64,000 bases of DNA. Source: Emiliania huxleyi CCMP1516 (Eukaryota > Haptophyta > Isochrysidales > Noelaerhabdaceae). The notes below the pieces were generated by a model. The model was given only the letters and a program-made list of their open reading frames with translations. It searched no databases and had not been told where the DNA came from. The number at the start of each line of letters is the position of its first letter. The stretch's first letter is position 1. The translations under genes were made by a program, and so were the position numbers. This document shows positions 56,330-64,000 of the stretch, one piece after another. Location of the stretch: the NCBI RefSeq assembly GCF_000372725.1, contig NW_005201613.1, positions 106,676-170,675 on the forward strand, read 5' to 3'.

Positions 56330-56812
56330 CACCGCGTGAAGCCGCGGCAGCTAGCGCTGCGAGAAGGGCCCACTCAATGTCGTTAGGCCCAGTGGTCGCG
56401 GGTGGCGCTAGATCGGACGATAACCTCTCTCGACCTGGGGGTGGTCGACTGGCTGTGGCCAGGGCCCAGGGGTACAGCGAGAAGAAGAATTTTAGCACGA
56501 AAAACTCTAGGACACTGGGCACGCTCTGAAGAAAAACAGCACACGAGGCATGGGAGGAGGACAGGGTCCCCACCTGCACGAGCAGGATTTTGGCAGGACG
56601 ATCAGGGACAACTGCGCGCTCCCTCACAAAAAAGAAACTCCACAAGTAGAGAAAGAGCGGTGACTGGTCCCGCTCCCCCTCCCCGCCGCCGTGGTCGGTA
56701 GACGCCACGCATCGCAACGACGGCTCCGTCGCCCACTCTCCACCAGCCTGTGCGCGGGCGAGGGGTCGAAGGGACTGCCACCGATCGAGCGGCCGGTGGT
56801 CGAGAACGGCGG

Positions 56813-56844
<32 letters not shown>

Positions 56845-57003
56845 GCGGCGGCGGCAGAAAAAAATGATGGCGGCGTTCGAGCTTTGCGCGCAGGGCTGCC
56901 AGTGCGGCGAGGTGCCGTGCCCGATGGCGAAGATGAAGCTCTGCCCGTGTGCGGCGACATCACATTTATTGCATTCGGATCGGCGGCGAAACCGGCATCT
57001 CCT
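56330..57003. other. Intergenic between minus-strand genes
   Basis: Contains a (GGC)n tract at 56806-56856. A 62-aa Cys-containing plus frame at 56864-57052 overlaps the last exon of the hydrolase on the other strand and is not accepted. Confidence 0.4.
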
Positions 57004-58278
57004 TCACGCCTGTGCGACGCCGGCAACCTCATCTGCATCCCCGACATGTTGAACGACAGCGGCAATCGTCTCGTCAGCGAGCGTCATGTTGCCGCCGCAC
57101 GAGAGCAAGTCGTGACCGCAGCCGACAACCTACATCGAGTAGACGTGAGAGTGCTGACGAATTGACGTGTGCATGCTGATGAGCGGACGTGTGGATGGTA
57201 ATGAGCTGACGTATGACTGTGAAAGCCAGTGAGCGGACGTACGAATACTGATCGCATCGTACACAGCATTTCGCTCCTGCTTGTATGTGTACGATGCGTC
57301 CACCACGTAATCCGCCGACTCGAGCGCGTATGGCCGCGTGCACAGCAGCGCGGTGTCGGCGGTCCCGCAGACGAAGAGCGTTGGCACCGAGATGTTGCCG
57401 ACGGTGTCGGTCGCAGCGAAGCCCTGCGAAGGCCACGGCACCGACGTGCCGAAGAGGCCGCGCAGCGCAACGACTGACTCCGCGGCCGGGTCGACGGCGA
57501 GGATCTGCTCGGCGCTGAGAACCGGCGGCATGGCGACGATTCCGTCGAGAAGGAACACGGTGGTGTACCAGAACAATGCGAGCTGGAAGGTGGTGGCATC
57601 GCCGAAGGCGAAGCCGAGGTCACTCCCCGCGGTAGCGCCGAGGGCCAAGTACCAGAAGTCGTTGTGGAGCGACGCAGAGTCGTCAAGACAGAACATCGTG
57701 AGGTACTGCGACGCGACCACCTGCTCCTCATCGGCGTTCGCGCCGAAGAGCGCTTCCGAGAAGGGCATCGGGTGTGGCGAGGAGAGCGAGGTGAGGCTGT
57801 GCAGGTGGTTGCCGTACACTGTAGGCTGCGCCATGAACCAGCTGAGAAAGCCGCCGTGATCGTGGCCGATGAGGTGAAACTTGCCACCGTCGTGCGTGAA
57901 GCCGGCCGCCTCCGCCATGGCATACGCGTCGCCGGCGAGGTGGTAGTACGAGTAGGCGTCGACTGTCGCCGGGCTCGCGCCCTCGGAGTACCCGCGCTGG
58001 TTGCACGCGAGCGAGCGCCAGCCCTTGCTTGCCATCTGCGCCATCAGACCCGAGTAGATGCTCGCAAACTCAGGGAAGCCGTGCAGCAGCAGCACGTTGG
58101 TCACGCTCGCGGCGGGGCCAGCGAAGCGGCAGTTGAATGTGAGGCCGTTGGCGAGGGCCAGGCGGCCGCACTCCTCCCCTTGCGCACATCCGGGCAGCAC
58201 GGCCTGCGTCCACGACGGTAAGGACGGCGTGTAGGCCGATCCGAACGCGAGGTGGAGGGCGGGGAGCAGCGAAAGCAT
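57004..58278 (-). CDS. Secreted alpha/beta-hydrolase, epoxide-hydrolase-like
   Basis: Exons 57265-58278 and 57004-57129 encode about 379 aa. The ATG at 58278 opens a signal peptide (MLSLLPALHLAFGSAYTPSL). Family marks: the oxyanion motif LLLHGFPE (residues 63-70), the second Gly-rich loop NQRGYSEGASPA, and nucleophile elbow GHDHGG with Asp140 as nucleophile, which favours epoxide hydrolase or haloalkane dehalogenase chemistry over esterase. The cap domain follows. The catalytic His comes from exon 2, VVGCGHDLLSC, which is why the short second exon is accepted (GTGTAC donor, GATGTAG acceptor). The intron holds irregular repeats of GAGCGGACGT/TGATGAG. Substrate not predictable. Confidence 0.8.
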
Positions 58279-58516
58279 CGATGCACTGCTGCCGCAACCG
58301 CAAAGCAGGTCCTTGACACCGCACACACGCCGCCCTGTCTGTAGCCGCAGCCACTCCCAGCTGCTCGGTGTGAACAGAGTTCGTACACCGAGCAGCAGGG
58401 AGCTCCGCAACTCGAGATCCCTCGAGAGTTCACGCGGAGTCGGCTGGGGTTATACCAGACAGCCCGCCGCCTGCGCGGCTCAATTTCGCTCTCCCACATT
58501 TAAAAATACGTCCTAT

Positions 58517-59080
58517 TGCACTCCAAGTGCTCCAAGTCCTTTCGCCTGCGGAAACGTTGGGGGACCCCATAGCTGTCCCCTCATCAATGAAGCTGCTCAT
58601 GTCGGCGCCTCCGACGCCGCTGCGCCCTCCTCCGTGGGCAAGCCTGGGTTGCGGGTGTGCGGGGTCACGCGAAACGTGCGGTCATGGCCGCGCTGCTCCG
58701 ACCGACCGACTTTTGACAGCGATCTATCTCGGCGGCCGCGATGAATGCGAGCAGCGCCCTAGCGCTGATCCTGGCGCTGACGCCGACGTGATAATGTCTG
58801 ACGCGCGCAGCTCGCCAGTCGCGGGTCCAGAGGCTGCACTTCAGCAGGCCGCTCCCACCGCCGCCCGCGGCGGAGGCAAGGCGGCAAAGGGTGGCAAGGG
58901 CGGCGGCAAGGGCGGTGGCAAGGGCTGTGGCCGTGTGGCGCACCAGACCCACTTTGCGCCGCCGCCCTCAACGCCCGATACTCGGTTGAGCCGGCGGAGC
59001 GACGTCCTCCCAGGGCCCTTGATTCGTTCTCTTGCTTGTCTCACGAGCTAAGCAACGGCACTTGGAGCACTTGGAGTGCA
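58517..59080. repeat. 564-bp segment bounded by perfect 21-bp inverted repeats
   Basis: TGCACTCCAAGTGCTCCAAG at 58517 pairs with its complement ending at 59080 (21 bp, perfect). No target-site duplication is evident. The interior has a plus frame with a Gly/Lys run (GGGKAAKGGKGGGKGGGKG near 58865-58922) that I do not accept as a gene. The right-hand flank TGCAGTCAGTAACCTCACAT matches a third copy at about 25680, so the edge is a dispersed repeat. A decayed or non-autonomous element is likely. Confidence 0.6.
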
Positions 59081-59205
59081 GTCAGTAACCTCACATCCAG
59101 GGCCGGGGAGCTGAGAAGCGCACCCAGCGGGCCGGATGATCGGGATCGGGCTACGGGCTAGAGAGGCCTGACCCCTAGCTAACGCCGTATTTTTTTGCCT
59201 TGCCG

Positions 59206-60372
59206 ATGGCCTCCCACCGCATCGGCGCCCGCCTCGCGGGAGCTTCGCCAGAGCAACTCCTCGCCTTCATCGAGGAGCAGGCGCCCCTCTGGAGCGACGC
59301 CGCGCTGCGCGTGGCGGAGGAGCACGCCGCACGGCTCGTGGAGCAGCCCGAGTGGGTGCTCTCCGAGGTCCTCCTCTCGCCGGACCTCGCCCCGCACATC
59401 CTCGCCCAGCTGCCGACCACGGAGCACGCCGTCAAGGGGACGTGCCGCGCGTGGCGCCGCGGCTGGAAGGAGACGCTGACGAAGCGCGAGAGGCCGCGCC
59501 TGGTCGTGTTCGGCGGCCGCGACAATGGCGCTTTTGTCAACTCGCTGGAGCGGTACGACCCGTCAACGAATGAGTGGGAGGAGGAGGCGGTGGCGCCGCT
59601 GCTGACGGCACGAAGGTATGTCTGCACGGCGGCGCTCGATAACAAGCTGTACGCGGCGGGCGGCCAGGGTGGGGATGGCGTAGCTTCCAACTCGGTGGAG
59701 CGGTACGACCTGGCCACGAACGCGTGGGAGACGGTGGCGCCGATGGCGGCGGCGCGGCAGGAAATCGCCGTGGCGGTGCTCGACGACAAGCTGTACGCCG
59801 TGGGAGGATACAGCGACGATGACGGCTACCTCAGCTCGGTGGAGCGGTACGATCCGGCGCTGGATGCGTGGGAGGAGGTGGCGCCGATGGCAGAGGCGCG
59901 GATTAATCACGCCATGGCGGCGCTCGACGGCAAACTCTACGCTATCGGCGGGTACGACGACGAAGAGAACGAGGCCCTCAGCTCAGTCGAGCGGTACGAC
60001 CCCGTGACGAACGCGTGGGAGGCGGTTGTGCCGCTGGCGTCGGCGCGGATTAATCACGCCGTGGCGGTGCTCGATGGCAAGCTGTACGCTGTGGGAGGCT
60101 TCAACGACGACGACGGCTACCTCAGCTCGGTGGAGCGGTACGACCCGGCGACAAACGCGTGGGAGGCGGTGGCGCCGATGGGGGAGGAACGGAGCAGGCC
60201 CGGAGTGGCGGCGCTCGACGGCAAGCTGTACGCTGTGGGCGGCTTCGCTATTGGCGGGTACAACGGTCACTTCCTCACCTCGCTCGAGCGGTACGATCCT
60301 GCGACGAACGCGTGGGAGGCGGCTGCGCCGTTGACGACGGCACGATCTTTTCATGGCATCACCGTGGCGTAG
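59206..60372 (+). CDS. F-box / Kelch-repeat protein
   Basis: An intronless, 388-aa protein; first ATG at 59206 (the frame also opens at a TTG six bases earlier). The N-terminal region ends in an F-box-like segment (LSPDLAPHILAQLPTTEHAV then KGTCRAWRRGWKETL). Six Kelch blades follow, each with LYAVGG or LVVFGG, a SSVERYDP core and NAWEAVAPM. These would form one beta-propeller. The blades are unusually similar to each other (several share SSVERYDPATNAWE), suggesting recent internal duplication. F-box/Kelch proteins are substrate receptors of SCF ubiquitin ligases; the target here is unknown. Confidence 0.8.
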   Translation: MASHRIGARLAGASPEQLLAFIEEQAPLWSDAALRVAEEHAARLVEQPEWVLSEVLLSPDLAPHILAQLPTTEHAVKGTCRAWRRGWKETLTKRERPRLVVFGGRDNGAFVNSLERYDPSTNEWEEEAVAPLLTARRYVCTAALDNKLYAAGGQGGDGVASNSVERYDLATNAWETVAPMAAARQEIAVAVLDDKLYAVGGYSDDDGYLSSVERYDPALDAWEEVAPMAEARINHAMAALDGKLYAIGGYDDEENEALSSVERYDPVTNAWEAVVPLASARINHAVAVLDGKLYAVGGFNDDDGYLSSVERYDPATNAWEAVAPMGEERSRPGVAALDGKLYAVGGFAIGGYNGHFLTSLERYDPATNAWEAAAPLTTARSFHGITVA

Positions 60373-60436
60373 GGTTGTCTGGAGGGTGGAGAGGCAAGTG
60401 TGGAAAGCTGTGTCGCACCGCAGCTCGCGGCGGCGG

Positions 60437-60901
60437 ATGAGATCGCGACCGAGTCCGGCTCGCCACGGCGCCGGAGGACGCCGCCGTCGCCTAGACTCCC
60501 TTGCTTTACTACGTGCTTGTAGCCTGGCGTTTGTACCCCGTCCTGTGCCCCCGAGTTCATCCGAGCCGCCTGCGGCCGCCGGGTCCGCCGTGGAAGAGGT
60601 TGGAGACACGTCGTCGGACGAGAGCGGCGACCGCCCCATCATCCCGTGGATGTCGGCTGCGCACGCGAGGATCCGAGATGCGATCTCGGAGCTGCAGGAG
60701 CAGGAGCAGGACGAGTTCTCCCTCGATGACTTTTTCGTCAAAGTCTTTCCCAACCTGATGACGCATGCGACGCCGCAAAAGGAGCGGGCGACGGCAATGC
60801 ACTTCCTGATGAAGGAGCTCAACCGGCTCGAGGACGACGACATCGAGGATGTCATGTTGCGCGATGGTGTCATCCATTTCGTCAAGCCACCTTCATCGTG
60901 A
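60437..60901 (+). CDS. Hypothetical protein with a folded C-terminal domain
   Basis: The frame opens inside the end of the Kelch gene at 60353; an ATG at 60437 is the first outside it. The first 70 residues are basic and low-complexity and may be untranslated or intronic. From DTSSDESGDRPIIPWMSAA the sequence becomes protein-like: RIRDAISELQEQEQDEFSLD, DFFVKVFPNLMTHATPQKER, ATAMHFLMKELNRLEDDDIE, DVMLRDGVIHFV. The helix-helix-strand pattern could be a winged-helix, but I cannot name it. Its reading frame differs from that of the Kelch gene and it starts just downstream, so it may be a separate gene or the last exon of one. Confidence 0.45.
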   Translation: MRSRPSPARHGAGGRRRRLDSLALLRACSLAFVPRPVPPSSSEPPAAAGSAVEEVGDTSSDESGDRPIIPWMSAAHARIRDAISELQEQEQDEFSLDDFFVKVFPNLMTHATPQKERATAMHFLMKELNRLEDDDIEDVMLRDGVIHFVKPPSS

Positions 60902-62264
60902 CCGTCGCCACCCTCGTCTCGCCTACGTCGCCGCCGTCGCCATCGTCGGTCTCGCTGCCGAGACGGTGCTGTTGCACCTGACTAAACTCTCCCACCCCCC
61001 TGGCTCCTATGCCGACGTGTCCCGTGCTCCCCCGTCCGCCGATGTCTCTGCTGCCGCCCGGCGGAGCTCTGCAGCGGGCCCTCCTCGCCGCCTTCGCTGC
61101 CGCTGCATCGCTGTCGGCTCGTCACGTCTGTCTAGGGTCATTGGGGGTGTGCCATCGCTGTTCTCTCTCTCCCGGGGGGGTCAGCTCCAACCTGCCGTGT
61201 CGGGACGTCGCCCCCTCGCGCTCGGCTCCCCCCCCCCCCCTCCGCTCCTCCGCTGAACGTTACTGCACATACATGCTGCGCGTTCTCCTTCTCGTCGCCT
61301 TGTCCCAGGAGCCAGGTGTGTGTGTCTAGAGCCGTAACGTCGGCTAATCCGATTACTAATCGTAGAGCCGTAGTGGCGGCCCTGGGCCCCCTCTTGTTTT
61401 CTGTTTTTCAACACGCCCGCCCGCCCGCCACCCCGAAGCGGCTCGGCCCCCCACAGATCCAGAGAGATCAAAAACGCTCGGCCCAATAAAGTCCAATCAT
61501 GCGCACATGCTGTCGACGACGAAAGTGCCGCCACGCGTGGCAGCGAACGTGGCGCCGCCGCAGTGGTCACAACCACGCGACGGCCTAGGCTACGCCCCTC
61601 CCGCCCCGTGTCCGCGTGCTCTCTTCTCTTGCGTGCTCTCTTCTCTTGCGGGGCGGAGTCGCGCGATGGCGAGCAGGGCGACGCTTGGTGTTGGATCTCA
61701 TGTGTCAGTGTCGGCCGTGTGGCAGGGCGCGCGCGGTTTGGGGGGCCTCCTGCCCGTCAGCTCGTGCTCGCCCGGAGGATCCGACTCACCCGCGACGACC
61801 AACTCCGGCGGCTCCGCCGCGTGAGGAACGCGCCGAGGCCCGTCACCACGTGTCGCGCGCTCGAGCCTTGCAGACTGGGCTCTCAGCGCGATCAGCGCGA
61901 CGTGCTGCAAGCAAAAGTAAGCAAGGCCGGGTCCTGCACGCGCGGCGACGGGGCCGTGCAGGAGGCGGCAGCGAGAGGGAGGGGAGAGGGAGGGGGAGAG
62001 GGGTGGGGGGGGGGGGGGGGCGGAGGCGGGCAGCACCTCAGCCTGGTCTTGTCGGCTCCTCGGTGCCGCCTCGGCCTCAGACTCGCGCCGTCGCCACCGA
62101 CGAAAGTGCGCTGCGTCGTTGCGCACTCGCCCCCTCGACCCCGAAGTGGCGCGCCCAGGGGCCAACCCGTCGACCTTGCGGCCGAGCCGGACGGAGGGGT
62201 CGCCGGACCCCGCCGCGCCGCCCGCTGCACCGGCGCCGGCGCCGCCGAAGGAGGGCCGCGCCGC
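60902..62264. other. 1.36-kb stretch without a supported gene
   Basis: Contains C- and G-runs (61219-61231, 62007-62020) and many Arg-rich shadow frames. Nothing recognised. The CDC20 gene ends at 62265. Confidence 0.35.
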
Positions 62265-64000
62265 TCACCGAATCGACATCGAGTTGAGGATCGACTCCTT
62301 CGCGGCGGCGCGCTCCTTCTTGGACGCCTCGCCGCCCGAGAGGATCTTCCAGAAGCGGAGCGTCTCGTCGGCCGCGGCGGTGACGACGGTGGTGCCGTCG
62401 GGCGACTGCGCCATGTGGAGCACGCGCGAGGTGTGCCCCGTCAGCTCGGCCACCTTGACCATCGACGGGTACTTCCACAGGATGAGCTGGTTGTGCGAGT
62501 AGCCGTGCGACGAGACGAGCTCGCGGTCGTGCTTCGCCCACTGCAGCGCGCAGACCTGGAGGGGGGGGAGGGGGAGGTCGGGAGGGGTCGGGAGGGGCGG
62601 CGGGGTTGCGAGCGTCTCGAGGAGAGGCGAGGCCGGCGGCGGCAACGGGTGTGGTGGTTGGTCGAGCTTGGCGCCTCCACCGCGGCGGCGGCCAATCTCG
62701 GCTGCATCTCTCGGCGGCATCTCCAGCCTGCGAGTGCGTGTCGACCGCGTTGAGGCACGCGCCGGTCGACGAGTTCCAGAAGCGAATCATCCGGTCGGCG
62801 GTGCCTCCGCCCGAGGCGAGCAGGTTCCGCTGCCACGGGCACCACGCGAGGGCCTTGACGGCGGCGCGGTGCTGGTCGAGTCGCAGCAGCGGCTGGTCGC
62901 ACACTCCGTTGGCGGAGGAGGTGTACCGGTCGTCCCACACGTTGAGGATGTTGTCGTTGCCGCCCGAGGCGAGCTGCGTGCCCGAGGGGGACCACTTGAG
63001 CCCGCAGACCTCCTGCGCGTGGCCGCGCAGCGTGCCCACCTTGTGGTCCGCCACGCGAACCTGCAAGGGAGGGGCAAGGTCAGCCACTGCAAGGTCAGCC
63101 AATGCGGCGGCCTGCCGTGCCGCACAACGGCGCAGCCTCTCCTTCTCGGCCGCGCGTCTCGCCGCGATCTGGCTGGGTCGCCGCTGGGTCTCGGCTGGGG
63201 TCTCGGCCACCTCTGCTGAGAGGACGCACCCGCCCGTCTAGGAAGTGTCTAGGAAGTGTCTAGGAAGTGCCGAGGAGGTGTCTAGGAGGTGCCTAGGAAG
63301 TGTCTAGGAAGTGCCTAGGAAGTGTCTAGGAAGTGTCTAGGAAGTGTCTAGGAAGTGCCTAGGAAGTGTCTAGGAAGTGTCCTCACGTCGTGGTGCATCA
63401 CCACCGAGTCTCGGCCGCCCGACGAGAGGAGGGGCCTATTCACAGCTGCAGGTGTGAAGAGACGCTGTTCACAGCTGCTCCATCTGCTTCTTGGCCCGAC
63501 GAGACGAGGCGCCCGTTCCAAGAGAGCGACGAGACGCGCGCGCGGTGGCCCGACATGCTGCGCACTTGCTTGAGCTTCTCGACGTCCCAGATCTGGACCT
63601 TGTGGTCGGACGTGCCGACCGCCATGTAGGGCCCGTCCTGCACCCACGACAGCGACGTCACGTGCGAGTTGTCGCCGCTCGTCTGCATGAGCTGCTGGAT
63701 GGAGCCGTCCGACGCGTTCCACAGGTAGATCGAGTCGCCGAGCGCGACGCCGAGGACGTTGCGCTCGTTCCAGTCGAGCAGGTTCAGGTAGTAGTCGTCG
63801 AGCAGCTGCAGGGAGGCGGGCGGGTGAGAGGGTAGCTGGCAGGGAGGCGGGCGGGTGAAGGGTAGCTGGCAGGGAGGCGGGCGGGTGAGAGGGCAGCTGG
63901 CAGGGAGGCGGCCGGGTGAGAGGGTAGCTGGCAGGGAGGCGGGCGGGTGAGAGGGCAGCTGGCAGGGAGGCGCATAGGAAAGGCGTCTTAATAGATGTNN
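62265..64000 (-). CDS. CDC20: CDC20/fizzy-type APC/C activator (5' end outside window)
   Basis: The WD40 coactivator of the anaphase-promoting complex. Exons visible: 63513-63805, 63387-63435, 62728-63060 and 62265-62555; the N-terminus lies beyond the window. Signature strings: [52 protein letters not shown] joined to [52 protein letters not shown] and [20 protein letters not shown]. The protein ends ILNSMSIR, the Ile-Arg tail that docks on APC/C, so the C-terminus is complete. The [10 protein letters not shown] string and SMSGH favour CDC20 over CDH1. Two introns have GC donors (CAG-GCTGGA and ACGG-GCGCCT), one GTGAGG. Two introns are filled with minisatellites. Confidence 0.9.
63238..63380. 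repeat. 12-bp minisatellite (GTCTAGGAAGTG)n in a CDC20 intron
   Basis: About a dozen copies of a 12-bp unit, with GTC/GCC and GGAAG/GGAGG variants, occupy the part of the intron nearest its 5' splice site (gene on minus strand). Confidence 0.95.
63811..63975. repeat. 31-bp minisatellite in a CDC20 intron
   Basis: Five full units of 30-31 bp (starting GGGAGGCGGGCGGGTGAGAG, ending TAGCTGGCA or CAGCTGGCA). On the gene strand each unit ends CTCCCTGCCAG, a near copy of the real acceptor CTCCCTGCAG at the exon edge, so the array may have grown from the splice site itself. Confidence 0.93.

Noticed and set aside
56864-57052. 62-aa plus-strand frame with a Cys cluster (CAQGCQCGEVPCPMAKMKLC) resembling a metallothionein
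   Set aside because: It overlaps on the antisense the exon that carries the hydrolase catalytic His (57004-57129), and its second half is Arg/His-rich shadow sequence.
58527-59051. 174-aa frame with a Gly/Lys run between two genes
   Set aside because: It lies almost entirely inside the segment bounded by 21-bp inverted repeats and has no domain; low-complexity composition alone is not evidence.

Overview
The window is nuclear DNA of a GC-rich photosynthetic protist, most likely a haptophyte of the Emiliania/Isochrysis/Prymnesium kind. The base composition, dense genes on both strands, and short introns of about 30-300 nt (a few longer) fit this; roughly half of the introns I could place use a GC instead of a GT donor. 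Several predicted proteins have plastid-type leaders, and one (42210-43622) belongs to a plastid protein family I associate with diatoms and haptophytes. A pelagophyte or another secondary-plastid alga is not excluded. Species-level naming would need a search. Exon joins were made by eye from reading frame and splice consensus, so outer gene limits are firmer than every inner junction.

Layout. 1-0.45 kb: edge of a copia-like retroelement relic. 0.8-3.8 kb: MscS-type channel with a long coiled-coil tail. 3.9-4.7 kb: two tandem 372-bp units. 5.1-9.4 kb (minus): membrane-anchored clan-A glycoside hydrolase and an AT-hook/Cys-His repeat protein. 10.3-11.3 kb: small plastid membrane protein and an orphan GST C-domain. 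12.9-13.9 kb: type II membrane protein with two repeats of an unrecognised domain. 14.0-14.7 kb: a MITE with 8-bp target duplications and a duplicated palindrome. 15.2-21.3 kb: PDZ protein, then a PH / PXK-like pseudokinase / RhoGAP-like protein. 21.4-23.2 kb: 1.8-kb inverted repeat. 24.3-29.1 kb: short-chain dehydrogenase without its catalytic residues, and a coiled-coil protein with a KEN box. 29.7-32.1 kb: NRT2 nitrate transporter split by an assembly gap. 32.1-34.2 kb: repeat-rich stretch with a second 8-bp-TSD MITE. 34.2-37.6 kb: tail-anchored coiled coil, AspH-type hydroxylase, YchJ-like SEC-C protein. 39.1-41.6 kb: PH+SH3 adaptor. 42.2-47.3 kb: plastid protein, RAD60/ESC2-like protein, and a head-to-head membrane protein with an EGF-like module. 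47.8-50.1 kb: kinase with two EF hands. 50.2-51.2 kb: foldback Mutator-like element with a perfect 9-bp target duplication. 51.9-60.9 kb: WD40 protein, bacterial-type multipass membrane protein, secreted epoxide-hydrolase-like enzyme, F-box/Kelch protein and a short hypothetical. 62.3-64.0 kb: CDC20/fizzy, cut by the window end.

How the genes relate. There is no operon-like logic; genes are single units. Loose themes are nitrate uptake (NRT2), plastid function (three genes with plastid-type leaders), membrane and Rho/PI signalling (PH-pseudokinase-RhoGAP, PH-SH3, PDZ, EF-hand kinase) and the cell cycle/SUMO axis (CDC20, RAD60-like, F-box/Kelch, a KEN-box coiled coil). The mobile part is dominated by small non-autonomous DNA elements with intact ends, which suggests recent activity.
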